Below, piece by piece: positions 22,401 through 30,904 of a stretch of DNA of 64,000 nucleotides. A program made the position numbers and the translations under genes. The stretch covers positions 62,001 through 126,000 of the forward strand of contig CALNHX010002829.1 of NCBI GenBank assembly GCA_940337035.1, read 5' to 3'. Each line of letters begins with the position of its first letter. The first letter of the stretch is position 1. The notes beneath the pieces were generated by a model. That model was given only the letters and a program-made list of their open reading frames with translations, ran no database searches and was not told where the DNA came from. Origin of the DNA: Agriotes lineatus. Its lineage: Eukaryota > Arthropoda > Insecta > Coleoptera > Elateridae.

Positions 22401-25383
22401 AAAGTGTGAATAAAGTAATATAATTAAATAAAATAGGTTTGTGCATATTTAACGAAAGGCCAAACAAAATTAATTGACACGAAAGATTTGTTATATGCAT
22501 ACTAAATGAACGTAATTATTAATAAAAGTACAGGTCAGTGAATGGCAAGCAATCTGAAAGGTAAATGAGATCGGAATAAAGGATAATAGAAAATTGCAAA
22601 GAGCAATTCCGAAATTAGGCAATGGAAAAGAAGGAAAGCGAGCAACGTGTGTTAATAATAGGTGTGTGCATATGTAAAGCCAGACCAAACAAAATTAATT
22701 GACAAAAGGTTTGTTATATGCATACATAATGAGCATAATTATTAATAAAAGTACAGGTCAGTGAATGGCAGCAGTCTGAAAGGTAAATGAGATCGGAATA
22801 AAGGATAATAGAAAATTGCAAAGAGCAATCCCGAAATTAGGCAACGGAAAAGAAGGAAAGCGAGCAACGTGTGTAAATTTGAACTCAATTTCCAGTACGT
22901 TAATAAAACAGAGTGAAAAAGCAGAGCAGTGATTTTAAAACATTTGTGTGCGTAACGGAAGGAACAGTGATAGTTATAAGCAAAGGACAATTTTTTTAGA
23001 TTTAAGAAAATGTTAATTTAAAATTTATGTAATCAAACTTTACTCCATTTGTGTATTTTGCTATCAAAACTAATTTCTAATTAACAAAAATTATCGCGGT
23101 AACATAGCAACGCGATGCGTTTTGTAAAATAAGGAGAACAATTGAAGATATAAATTAAGACAGTTTTCAGCGAAATTGTGCTCTCGTAAAATTACAGTAA
23201 ATGTTCAAAGAGAGTGCTTTCGAATTTCTGTTTTTGACGTTTAATAAAGCTTATGTCTTCTTTGAGGTTAATTTAATAAATCGACAAATGGCTGTTAACC
23301 AAAGTTCAAATTTAAAACAGAAGCTCCATGGCACTCTCTGTCCCACTTTTAAATGATCTCCCGGTATTATTATTTACAAATGTATTGTTAGTTAATTCAA
23401 ATGGTGATAGGCTATAAATAAATAAATCATCTCCCTATGCAGCTATGCAGCACCTTATACTTAAAATTCCTTCATATTATTTTCGTAAAGAGAGCTACCT
23501 CTATTCTTTGCTTTTCTAGGTTTTCTTGCAGCTCTTGTAACTTGTTCCCCAAACCGTGTATATTCCAAGTACATATATTTTAATATTCTTTGGTTTCTAA
23601 TCGCTTTAACTTAATTCGTTTGCTGTCGTCATCTATCATTTCTGTCCTATCCGAGGCTCTTGTATGTTGTACATCCATTATTCTAATTTTATGTATTTGC
23701 TTCTCATAGCAAAACGGTTTTACCGTCTAGCCGTTTCAGAATCAATTTCTTAGCGTTTCAATCATTTCGTAATAATTCTGTAGCGTTTATAGATTTCCTG
23801 GCATTTTATAATGAGTTCATAACATTTCATTGTACTTGTAATTTTCTAGTCGGTATATTTACATAATTTTCTAGCATTTCATCATTTCAATAATTCCATT
23901 GTATTTTATAACAATTTAAATGCATCTCTCTTAGTTATTTTTATTATTATTATTAATATAACCACTCCCTTTAGGGGTGTAATTCAAAAACTAAGTGTTT
24001 GCGGATACATATTTATATGAATTCTTTCTTGTTTTTGTTCACTTAAAACGCCCTAGAAATTTTATGTTGATTTTCTGTTACACCCTGTATATTTTTATTT
24101 TGATTCGAGCAGTTCTTCAATCCAATTTTTATCGGGGTGTCTATTGATTTGCCAGGGTAGGCACACACGTGAGCTTGGCTTTCTTGTTGTTAAATCTGTT
24201 TTTAAAAGTAGGGTTAGGTACGTTTTGTGATATGTTCACAATGAACTCTTAGCGCCCTTTATAAAAATTTTAATAATTTAATAGACGCACCTGAACTGCT
24301 CCTATTATTTAATTTAAATGTTGTTTTTTTCAATATAAGGAATCCCTCACTGCTTCGTCAATTGTTTAGTAAAACCTCGGACAAAAAACCAACTTAGTTC
24401 TTTGTCTGAGAGTAAAACTAACTCCGCATATAACTCAGCTGTATCAAGGTTCACTAAACCATGTAATGTTTATTCTAAACCTTTAGACTTGTTTCATATG
24501 TTACTGTTTACATTTAAATCTGTTCTGATCGCTACCACTCTGTATTATAGTTATTTTATTTTACTTAGTATTCTTCTGTTTTATATGTTGCTTTTGTAAT
24601 TTCTTTTCTTTGTTTATGTTCAAAAATATTAGTACGTTAATTATTTGGTTTCTTTCGAAGGGACTTCCCCAAGCTCTGAGAACCCTTTTGCATGTAGATT
24701 ATTGTACTGCTTCATTTTAAATAAAATAGTGAAATCACATTTGTTTTACAGAAAAGGCTGCCTTAGACCTCGCGATGCGAAGAGACCTCCTGGAGAAGCT
24801 AGTCGACTGGTGCTTCAACTCCGACCACCTGGGCGTGCGGGGGGAGGCGTCGCGGCTGCTGGCCTGGCTCGTCAAGCACTGCCGCTCCACGAAGCCGTAC
24901 CCGGGCTTGCTGCGGGTGAAGAACTGCGTCAGGTGCCTGGTGGACATGATCTCGTCCAACCACGCGGTCATGCAGAACGAGGCATTCTACGCGCTCACGC
25001 TGCTGTGTATCGACTGCCTCTGCAACGAAGCCAAGCCGGAGCCCCTCTCCAGGACGAAAGCGAACGAAATCAACAACATCGAGGTGCTGTCGCGCAACTG
25101 CACCGATCTTAGTTTAAGTCCGCAGCTGGACAGAGTACTAGTCGACGCAGACATCGGTAAACATTTGAACTTTTTAGTTACTAAGTACAAAGATAAGTTA
25201 GACCGCGAAACTATTGTCAATCTGTTCACCCTGCTGGAGCAACTGGCGCGCTCGCCGCTCCTCCGGGAGCACCTGAAGAGCAGCAACCTGGGAGAGGCGT
25301 TGCTTAAGCTGGCCGACAACAAGAACGCCGCATCCCTGCAGGACAATGCCAAGCGGCTGCTTAACACAATCGATAGCGGTTAG
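6679..25383 (+). CDS. vimar: vimar / RAP1GDS1 (SmgGDS), armadillo-repeat small-GTPase regulator; five coding exons
   Basis: Joined exons are 6679-7402, 7461-7607, 20339-20520, 20600-20812 and 24752-25383, about 632 codons, close to known insect and vertebrate members (roughly 600-630). The family binds prenylatable Rho/Rap/Ral-type GTPases in the cytosol, acting as chaperone and atypical exchange factor; in Drosophila vimar also affects mitochondrial shape. The protein is all alpha-helical armadillo repeats: CRGLGNICFENEAARELV (exon 1), IGNFARNDAHC (exon 3, second frame), ILGALRNLVILPQNKAQIL (exon 4), MQNEAFYALTLLC (exon 5). All introns are GT-AG. Exons are GC-rich compared with the AT-rich introns. 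Exon 3 needs a one-base shift to stay open, so the copy is either mis-assembled there or damaged. Identification is by recognition of the family pattern; I am confident. Confidence 0.9.
7461..7607 (+). CDS. vimar: vimar exon 2
   Basis: Follows a 58-bp intron with acceptor TGTATTTTAG. Reads DTKLFLAKKGICELVYELV and continues through VLILMGG-type sequence to donor GTAATG at 7608. The exon keeps the reading frame from exon 1 and ends in phase 1, which exon 3 completes to Asp. Confidence 0.9.
7964..9596. mobile_element. 1.63-kb fold-back element, TA-flanked, with nested fold-back
   Basis: Termini CAGGGTCCGGAACAGAACGA and CTTCGTTGTCGGACCCTG are inverted, flanked by TA (7962-7963, 9597-9598). The arms continue inward, for example GAAAACAATTGAATGAAG at 8290-8310 against its complement near 9420-9445. 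A second TA-flanked fold-back is nested at 8388-9340. No coding capacity. Confidence 0.7.
8388..9340. mobile_element. Nested fold-back with CAGGGTG termini
   Basis: CAGGGTGCTCAACATT at 8388 and AATGTTGAGCACCCTG ending at 9340, each next to TA. The arms stay complementary through the TACCTCTAAGTTCAAC block (about 8495-8515 and 9210-9230). It lies in the middle of the larger fold-back, giving one long near-palindrome. Confidence 0.7.
10109..10994. mobile_element. Nested fold-back, TA-flanked, CAGGGTGTTC termini
   Basis: CAGGGTGTTCAAAATA at 10109 and its counterpart TATTTTGAACACCCTG ending at 10994, each bordered by TA. A still smaller palindrome (about 10300-10806) lies in its loop, so three levels of inverted repeat are stacked here. 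Confidence 0.7.
10340..10760. repeat. Degenerate palindromic minisatellite, ACCGGTTTGTAAAC-type
   Basis: Imperfect repeats of about 14-18 bp built from GGTTTGTAAAC and AACCGATTT. The left part pairs with the right part around a centre near 10555. Short reading frames across it (asparagine- and phenylalanine-rich) are products of the repeat. Confidence 0.65.
12273..12460. mobile_element. 188-bp Harbinger-like MITE, second copy
   Basis: Same length and nearly the same sequence as the copy at 997-1184. Flanked by TAA on both sides. It begins GGGCCAGTTTCAGAAAG and ends CTGCAACCGGCCC. Confidence 0.8.
12858..13532 (-). mobile_element. HINE-like copy in the minisatellite
   Basis: Reverse orientation: 3' hairpin ACTTCCTTTTACTACTATAA at 12858, (GTCT)n tract near 12980-13015, 5' end CACACCAGA at 13532. 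It separates CTCATTTTT from TTTTTCCTAC of one minisatellite unit, showing insertion within a T-run and no duplication beyond T. Confidence 0.75.
14268..14934 (-). mobile_element. HINE-like copy in the minisatellite, second
   Basis: Same family and orientation as 12858-13532, inserted at the equivalent T-run of another 147-bp unit. The two copies differ by scattered substitutions. They are either separate insertions at one preferred site or one insertion duplicated with the array. Confidence 0.75.
15103..15276 (-). pseudogene. Pogo-type transposase, C-terminal remnant
   Basis: 57 codons on the minus strand starting MPRKDGFATIKFMKRKGEV, then VFVWPNEDDVD, LPTPISNRRDRLKF, and stop at 15103. The tail pattern (Trp-Pro-x-x-x-Asp, then Leu-Pro-x-Pro and an Arg-rich stretch ending in hydrophobics) resembles the end of pogo/Tigger DDE transposases in insects. 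The DNA-binding and catalytic domains are absent. Identification rests on this pattern plus the surrounding TA-flanked CAGT termini. Confidence 0.5.
15502..15777. mobile_element. 276-bp fold-back MITE, CCGGGTGTC termini, TA target
   Basis: CCGGGTGTCTTAAAATGAAT at 15502 pairs with ATTCATTTTAAGACACCCGG ending at 15777. TA flanks both ends. The central part (about 15590-15720) is a second palindrome with GTTAGCAGGTTAGATTTTG, also found in the MITE at 38060-38242. Confidence 0.8.
16197..16296. repeat. Small palindrome with duplicated 20-base core
   Basis: TCATTCGACACTATTT pairs with AAATAGTGTCAAATGAGTGA. Inside, GTAATGGCTTCATTACCTAA occurs twice (about 16225 and 16253). Probably a tiny decayed MITE. 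Confidence 0.5.
16622..16870 (+). mobile_element. 5S-rRNA-like SINE (SINE3-type candidate)
   Basis: The head resembles the internal promoter of 5S rRNA: GTCAAAGTTAAGCTCCAG (box A-like, about 16659) and GTCAGTACTTGGATGGGTGA (box C-like, 16685-16704). Spacing is about right, but the flanking stems of a real 5S are not kept. A 3' body follows, ending GGTTACAGATTATGTATGTA. The same tail occurs at about 43104-43155, where it ends in (ATGT)n, as expected for a retroposed family. Confidence 0.6.
16941..17010 (-). tRNA. tRNA-Gly-like sequence, probably a pseudogene
   Basis: The minus strand reads GTGACTCAGTGGTAGAATGC (box A region) and GGTTTGATTCCCGGCCGATG (T arm and acceptor), a close match to eukaryotic tRNA-Gly. 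The anticodon loop reads TTGCTAC, giving GCT where tRNA-Gly has GCC. The 5' acceptor strand lacks one base, so pairing is poor. Direct repeats of about 36 bp flank it (16870-16906, 17044-17080). More likely a tRNA-derived retroposon head or pseudogene than a working tRNA. Confidence 0.5.
17777..18357. mobile_element. hAT-type non-autonomous element with 8-bp target duplication
   Basis: Left end CAGAGCTGGGCAGTAATTAA, right end GTAATTTACCCAGCCCTG; terminal inverted repeats with CAG...CTG ends. Flanking 8-mers are TGCAGTTC (17769-17776) and TGCAATTC (18358-18365), 7 of 8 alike, fitting hAT. The inside is rich in GTAATTA palindromes. No transposase. Confidence 0.75.
18520..18790 (-). pseudogene. 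LINE remnant, C-terminal region
   Basis: Minus strand, broken over at least two frames: EKNRG, then a WAGH-like segment, then EKHWAFKATR and a region giving TPTSGARERS. This pattern follows the reverse-transcriptase domain in many RTE/craniofacial-development-protein-2-like LINEs in insects. Frameshifted and short, hence low confidence in the clade. Confidence 0.4.
19000..19345 (-). mobile_element. Possible tRNA-derived SINE
   Basis: On the minus strand GGTTCGAACCCCGCGGGGCC (near 19216-19245) is a strong box B, and GGCTTAATCGAGTAGGC (about 19314-19333) could be a degraded box A. The spacing is longer than in a tRNA. No second copy is in the window, so this is tentative. Confidence 0.3.
20339..20520 (+). 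CDS. vimar: vimar exon 3, with apparent one-base frameshift
   Basis: Acceptor CTTTGCAG ends at 20338. The first frame reads DEPMDLLYGNGNGKVYKNML and continues to FDLLSTA at about 20439. From about 20439 the matching family sequence (IGNFARNDAHCIQMVQNGIA) is in a frame that needs one more base, and it stays in phase with exon 4. Without that base the frame runs to TAG inside the exon, giving a truncated protein. The sequence on both sides is otherwise well conserved. Confidence 0.85.
20600..20812 (+). CDS. vimar: vimar exon 4
   Basis: Follows a 79-bp intron (donor GTAAGT at 20521, acceptor TTTTTCCAG). Reads DLLSKHNTVEKDVKVQHAIL, LGALRNLVILPQNKAQIL and ends TLRIVIDGQ before donor GTTGGT at 20813. 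An alternative GT at 20817 would create a stop at the junction, so 20812 is preferred. Confidence 0.9.
21425..22235 (-). mobile_element. 5'-truncated non-LTR retrotransposon (reverse-transcriptase C-terminus)
   Basis: A minus-strand frame (22198 down to 21494, about 234 codons) encodes the end of a LINE reverse transcriptase. It contains EVNTNKTKIMIIN, YLGSVITDDGR, LTYGSETWTINKKHES, MQFLRRIEGKTKWD, LRWYGHIIRKDEQS and a basic GRKRKRGRPRKWW tail. The frame continues upstream to IILIADTHNKMK (about 22230), just after where the catalytic YADD would lie, so truncation falls at the active site. Past the stop, the 3' end finishes in GAAGAAGAAGAAGAG. The pattern suits an RTE- or related-clade LINE of insects. 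5' truncation is normal for LINE insertions. It lies antisense in a vimar intron. Confidence 0.75.
22431..22877. repeat. 223-bp tandem duplication
   Basis: Two adjacent copies contain ACAGGTCAGTGAATGGCA (22530 and 22753) and GAAAGCGAGCAACGTGTGT (about 22637 and 22858). They differ at several positions. Function unknown; reading frames in them are shared repeats, not genes. Confidence 0.8.
24752..25383 (+). CDS. vimar: vimar exon 5 and stop
   Basis: Acceptor TTGTTTTACAG ends at 24751. The exon completes a split Glu codon, then reads KAALDLAMRRDLLEKLVDWC and further armadillo helices (EASRLLAWLVKHC, MQNEAFYALTLLC, TIVNLFTLLEQLARSPLL), ending NTIDSG and TAG at 25381-25383. ATG 24775 is internal. 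Strong GC and codon contrast with the intron supports selection. Confidence 0.92.
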
Positions 25384-26425
25384 GGAGAGCCCTGCACTTT
25401 CAGCTTTAATTCTCTGGTGTTTTTTTAAATGAAGCCTTTCGATAATAGTATTTATAGTATTATAGTCTGTAGAGGAATATTAATTACATCTGCATGACCA
25501 AGTATTTTTGCGGCACAATTTAAAGTTAATTGTTACGACGTTTCTTCGTGGATTTTGAATATTAATGATATGAAATTTTTAACTAATATTCCGTAAGTTA
25601 CTGCTTTTATAGGACGTTGCATCTGGGTGATTTTCGAATGGTTTTAGCGTCGATATTTGTTTATTTTTAAAAAGGTGACAGTTTCTGGTAGATTTTAACC
25701 CCTAAAATGCTTATACAATGTGTCTAAGTCTAAGGTAATAGCCTCGTGTAGACTGTTAAATTAGAAAAAATTTACATTTACATCAAAATTACAGCTCAGC
25801 TTTATGCCAACAGGTTATATATTAAAACGCTCTGGTGAGACGAATCAGACCTGTTACACTTTTTCAGAGTCATCTTGGTCTTCTGAGCCATCTACGTTGA
25901 TCTTTGTCCTTTGAGTTATCTTCTAGCATATTAGAAACACTCTCTTTCTCATCATAATCATATTCAGCAATACTGGTTGAAGCATATATTTGAATTATTT
26001 GCAGTCTGTCTTTTAAAAAGTTCTAGTACTACGTAAATTATTCTGCTGGATATGGATTCCATAATTTCTAGGTGTTTCCTCATTTTATGTATGTATAAGG
26101 ATAGAAACTCCTGTTGATGTTGTGGTTTTATTGATGTAATAGAGGTCTGGAGTGTAAAACAGTAGTTTTTTCCCCATCTGGTCTAGTTGCTGCTAGATCT
26201 AGTACATCCCATCTGTTATTTGCCCTTTCTTCCACATACTTTTTGGGTAATCTTCAAACCATATCTTGTAATTTTTTTTAAATTCTACGCTTTTTTATCA
26301 TTGTTGTTTTTCTAATGTCTATCAATTACTTTTGACTTTATTTTTACCTCCTCAAAAGAGTTTTGGCAGATTACTTAGCGCAAGCAAGGTCTTCAAGGCC
26401 GGGAAAGTGACCAGAAACCCGTTAA
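25384..26425 (+). other. vimar 3' flank, no further gene
   Basis: The first few hundred bases should be 3' UTR. I could not place a convincing AATAAA. No coding or repeat family is recognised. Confidence 0.4.
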
Positions 26426-26929
26426 TTTTGTCCGGGAGTACAGGACGAAGCAATCTGGAAAATTTATCTTGCAGATCGCCAGGGAAGCGGCCGACATGAG
26501 AAGGACAAGGAGTCGTATCTGAAGCAAGCCTCTACCGCTCCCAAGTACAAGCGAAAGCGGAGAGCCAGGAGTAGACGCAGGGGCCGCGATGGTAAACGGC
26601 ATCACAGCAGAAGCAAGAGTAGAAGCAGAAGCAGGGGCAGAAGTCGCAAGCGAAGCCGTAGCAGTGGCAGTGTGAAAAAGAGGCACGGGAAAAGCCATAA
26701 GAGACACAAAAGCAGCAAAGCTGGAGGAGGTCACAAAAAAAGAAGTCGATCCTGTAAAGGCAATAGAGCAGAATGTGGCAAGGCGGTACACCATAGGAAG
26801 AGAGGCGCAGCTCAAAAGGGTAAGGAAGGCGCTGATAAATGTGGCGGCGGCCATGGTGGAAGAAAGAAGAGTAGGAAACGACATGCTAGCAAATGTAGTA
26901 GCCGACAAAGTTATAGTACTGTATGGTAA
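26426..26929 (+). other. Arg/Ser-rich open frame, origin unknown
   Basis: From 26426 to TAA at 26927-26929 one frame is open for 167 codons without an early ATG. It reads QDEAIWKIYLADRQGSGRHE, then YLKQASTAPKYKRKRRARSR, a block of Ser-Arg repeats (KSRSRSRGRSRKRSRSS), and a basic Gly/Lys/His tail. The Ser-Arg block recalls splicing-factor RS domains, but no RNA-binding domain is seen. The minus strand is open over 171 codons in the matching codon register (26393-26908), which follows from the AGC/AGA/CGC codons. A third frame is open at the 3' end (26775-26966). Could be a decayed gene or transposon protein. Confidence 0.35.
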
Positions 26930-27165
26930 TCTGATATTACAATTTTTACCAAAGTATGAACTCTAACGGGTTGAGTGGTACATTTTTCATTTCTATAGCA
27001 AACAAATAAATGCCGATGGGGTTCTACAAACTCTCTTGGTTTATATGTTTTGGTCTCTGTGAGATGCATTACCAAAATGTTATTACGAATATCAGTGTCA
27101 TCTAGAGTCAGTCTAATCAATTCATCACATCGTCAAGCGCCAGCTGAGCTCATTATTGTCGATAC
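26911..27165 (-). pseudogene. Crypton-type tyrosine recombinase fragment
   Basis: The minus strand reads RCDELIRLTLDDTDIRNNIL, then MHLTETKTYKPREF, then FVCYRNEKCTTQPVRVHT. This aligns by eye with the catalytic Arg-to-Lys section of the recombinase at 592-2284 (RREELRKMSIFDIEDKGNML ... ITIPQTKTGKK ... FINYRNGKCSTQVIGVHT). A stop lies just before the catalytic Arg, and the H-x-x-R box and Tyr are missing. It is clearly more diverged than the first copy and belongs to another subfamily. Confidence 0.65.
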
Positions 27166-28250
27166 TTTTCTTAATTAATTTTTTAATTGTATAGTTGCTT
27201 CAGCTAATCATTTGATTGTTGATGGTGAGGTGAACTGTTAATTGTGTTACAATTCCATTGATTAGCAAAGTTTTGAAATTTTTTACTTGTAAACTGTCTG
27301 ATATTAACTTAAGTATGCCGTGGTTAGCATGATAGATTTTCTGCAGTGAGATTAAGTTTGCAATCTCTACCATTAAAGATTGTTTACCATACAATTCGTA
27401 AATATATCAACACCTAATTTGTGCCATGGTTTCTTAATTATATTATGGGGAGTCGTGGTGAAGTGGCCGGTTGCAGCTCGCTTTCAAGAAAGTGCCACTA
27501 GCCATTGTGCCCGGTTTCTATGCTAGAGAGTTGCTTTATTACCCTCTTTCTGGGGCTGTACGTGTTGCCAGTGGAAGTGTTATTTTACCATGAACTTGGT
27601 ATAATTATTCTCTGTTGTATGTAAAGTAATCCCTCATTTGGTTGTGTTATTTCAGATTTTACTTTGTAAAACGTTTAGGTTACTTGGAACGTTATTTATA
27701 TTTTTGGATTAATTGTTTTCTATATAGTGTTCAATTATTTTTAATTGTTTGTCATTTTGCCATTATTAATGGTTTCAATCTGACTTTGTATTGTAGAAAC
27801 TTGAGCTCATTTTCTATTGATTTATCTAAATTAATTCTAGACAGGATATCTGCTATGATTGAATGGTTCCTGGGTTTGCAAATGAGGCCAATGTTGAATT
27901 TTTGTAATGATAGCAGCATTCTTCATAATCATTTAAAACTGCAGTCTAGTGCAACAATGGTTTGTGTGTGACTACACTGCTACAACATTTCACCATTCGC
28001 TTAGACCAACCGATAACATATAATCCTGTACGGCAATAGTAAAGCGAGTTTATTTGGAAAACAATATTTTATACAATAATTTAATAATTTGTAAATTTAA
28101 AGATAAAATTGAAAACTACACTCAATTCAAACCTGCCTCTTGTGGACATGCATAATCCATGCCATTTTCTAGGACTCTGGGATTGATTCACCATTGATAT
28201 ATTTGGTCAGTATATTCTACCATTTTTCATTGAGCATACCTACAGCTGTA
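27166..28250. other. No gene recognised
   Basis: AT-rich. A plus-strand frame at 27642-27971 is hydrophobic and without motifs; I treat it as chance. Confidence 0.4.
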
Positions 28251-28563
28251 TCAATCTATATATCTCTCTTCTGCCTGCTGGTCCCCCTCACCGACAGGTG
28301 ACAAAAGGGTTCCTAAATCAGCATATACCACAAAGGGAACCTTCAATTGCTTATGATAATTAACAAATTTAAGAATGTTCTGGGGCCTCACCTCCCCACA
28401 TTTATCCATGATCAAATCTGTTGTAGGCAATTTTGTGGACACGTGATTACAGTCAAAACCGTATGGTCTTGAAGATGGAGTAGTATATTCCAGCTCTTTC
28501 TAATAGTATTCTTGCCAGTTGGGTAGATTTACTTTATTCGCCCTCTTTGTTCTCCGAACATTT
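28251..28563 (-). pseudogene. Polinton/Maverick-type DNA polymerase B fragment
   Basis: The minus strand reads NVRRTKRANKVNLPNWQEYY, a TAG near 28503, then KELEYTTPSSRPYGFDCNHV and, after a start at 28442, KLPTTDLIMDKCGEVRPQNI, LKFVNYHKQLKVPFVVYADL and a stop. The VPFVVYAD motif preceded by a basic KxxNYxK segment is typical of the exonuclease I region of protein-primed polymerases in Mavericks. Only this small part survives; no capsid, ATPase or integrase genes of a Maverick are recognisable nearby. Confidence 0.5.
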
Positions 28564-29915
28564 ATGACTGTTCATGCTTCTGAAGATCTTGAACCTCCAA
28601 CATGATGGTTAATCCCTAATTAAACAAAGTCTACATGTTTACCCATGCATGAGGCTTTTATCTTGGACACAGTGTTATAACAGAAAAAACTTAATATAAA
28701 TAATACATTCCAACCTCAATCTTTTCCCATATGTCTTTCATGACTTGCAATCATGCACTTCTTTTAATGCTTAACTACTGCACATTGATTGTAGTAGGTA
28801 ACGTAGGTGCTATTGACAGATCAGTGCTAGTAAAAAATAGCTAACGTAACTTTGGCTTCATATATCGGCCGTCAAGCTATTTAATTTGTAAGATATTTTG
28901 GTGTCATATATTTGAGCTTATTCCAGAATCTGTTTCTGCTTAACTTTTACCCTAAATTTGGTGTAAGATTAATATAAAGTGATGCCTGTAACTATTTTCG
29001 AAAAAATAGTGTTTATTAGCGTACATATGTCAATTCTAGACATTTAAGTGAGTGTGGAACGATTTGTTATAATTCTTCACACTAATTAAATATATTTCAT
29101 AACCGCTCGAAAATCACCCGTTTACCTATATAGGGAATCAATGAGTGAGCAAACGATGTAGCTGTTTCTCCTATAATCATTCGCAATTTTTAATCGCTGA
29201 AGTCACCTTTTATACTATGTACTTATCTAGATTTATGTAAGCGAGTTACATATTGTACGAACTACTTTTTAGTAATACAATTAGCCTATGAAGCAATTAT
29301 CAAGGGCAGCCCTGAGCTAGATAGTGTGTAGGCAGTTGGTTGCCCCCCGCTTATATTTTGGCCACTTGTTGTGGGGACTGTTCAATTGTTTTGATGATGT
29401 AAATTTGATTTTAGATATACATTCACTAACATTCATATTAACGCACTTGTACATATAACTTTCGAATTATGTGTTGTTACTGCAAAGCATTTAGAAAGGA
29501 ATTTATTTAAGGCTCATTTGCATTCAATTAATTGAACAGTTCTGGCTTCAATACGTGCATTTGGCAATGAAGATCCATAGGCAGCAATTATCAGCCATCA
29601 AGGGCTGTGCAGTTGCTTTTTAAATCTAGAAACCATTACTGATTGATAGTTTAAATGAATATCGTGCTTGTACATGAACAATTATTAAGAAATATACATT
29701 AAATATTGACATTTTTGTTTCTTATACCTAGTGATGCCACCAAAAAAAAACGTTCGTTTTTTTTTAAAGGAAGCGGTGTGGTTTTTTTAAATACGTTTTT
29801 TTCAGAATTAAAGTGTGAATAACAAGTAATATTCTTTGGAAAAACAGATATTTCTAAGTAAAAATAATACATTTCATAGGTAAAGTAAATTATAGAATTT
29901 ACAATAACAAAAAAA
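28564..29915. other. No gene recognised
   Basis: AT-rich intergenic sequence; nothing with coding or repeat character that I can support. Confidence 0.4.
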
Positions 29916-29984
29916 AGATGAGAGATGAGATGAGAGCTGCGATGAGAGCTGAGATGAAAGCTGAGAAGAGAACTGAGGTGAGAG
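29916..29984. repeat. 12-bp minisatellite (GAGATGAGAGCT), left part
   Basis: Imperfect 12-bp repeats run up to the first base of the errantivirus LTR. The array resumes at 38482, so the virus split one array. The last four bases (AGAG, 29981-29984) are the target duplication. Confidence 0.85.
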
Positions 29985-30317
29985 AGTAATGTAACCACTC
30001 AACCACTTAACTATCAAAATAAATGTCGCTTGCTGCCGCGAATTCTATATTTAGAATTCTCTGAACTGAAAAGAAGTGTTAGAGTTGTGAAACGTTGCGC
30101 AATATTGTGTAATTATGTGACGCCACTCAATCACGCCACCCGAAGATGGCAGAGGCTATAAATAGCCGTGCTTGTGTAATTTTAGTTTAGTTCATAGATT
30201 TGTGTCTTACAGAACGTTACTCTGTCCAAATTTGTAGCTCCTACATTTAATTAAAGCTTTTGTGTAGTAAAATAAATAAAGTTTTTTTTCGTTAAGGCCA
30301 CGATTGGCAACTTAACT
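29985..30317 (+). repeat. Errantivirus 5' LTR, 333 bp
   Basis: Starts AGTAATGTAACC, ends GGCAACTTAACT. TATAAA at 30157-30162 and AATAAA near 30269 fit promoter and polyadenylation roles. I read it as identical to the 3' LTR once the 183-bp MITE and its duplicated TTA are set aside. Confidence 0.93.
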
Positions 30318-30334
30318 GGCGCAGTCGGTAGGAT
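30317..30334 (+). promoter_or_regulatory. Primer-binding site
   Basis: TGGCGCAGTCGGTAGGAT starts on the last base of the LTR. The same kind of site, complementary to a tRNA-Ser 3' end, is used by the Drosophila 17.6/297 group, as I recall; the tRNA assignment is from family knowledge. Confidence 0.75.
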
Positions 30335-30904
30335 ACTTGGCAAAAGGGCACTGAAATTTTGAAAAAAATAAAATAATTTTTTTTCATTTTTCGCTCTTTT
30401 GTGTATTTTAATACTTAACCAAGTATTCCGAAATCAACCAACACCGGTACGAAGCAACGCAACTTGGAGGACAAACATCGCCAAAAAGCAGCACCGCTAA
30501 CTACTGGACCAGTCTATCGGAGACATCGTCTATCGCAGACACCTGCTTCATCGAGGAGTTCTGATTATCGAAATCACCTGTACGACCAATCCAAAGGAAG
30601 TTTACACCTGTAATTAACCACGAATCACCTGTACAACCAATCCAAAGGAAGTCTACACGTTCATCAACTACCAATATGAAGTAAGCAACCTTTCATGTTT
30701 TAAAGTGTGTGTGTTTGTTTTTAAACAAATTATAAACCCAATAACATAGTTTTAAATATTTATTTAGCCTACTTAGTACGTAACAGAACGCAGTAAGCTT
30801 GATCCATCATCGCACAGATTAAGCACTGCTTTGTGTTAAATTTTCCCTAGAATAAACTGTTTACTAACATAATAATCAATCTTTAAAAATAATAGTGAAT
30901 TTTT

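Larger units (their letters stand above)
20813..24751 (+). other. vimar intron 4, 3.9 kb
   Basis: Holds a truncated LINE (21425-22235, opposite strand) and a 223-bp tandem duplication (22431-22877). In 20813-21424 and 22878-24751 I see no gene. TTACACCCTGTATA at about 24078-24092 resembles a single fold-back end. Confidence 0.7.

Noticed and set aside
24987..25367. Minus-strand 126-codon frame opposite vimar exon 5.
   Set aside because: Antisense shadow of a well-supported exon.
26393..26908. Minus-strand 171-codon Ala/Ser/Thr-rich frame.
   Set aside because: It mirrors the Arg/Ser codons of the plus-strand frame in the same register, which explains its openness.
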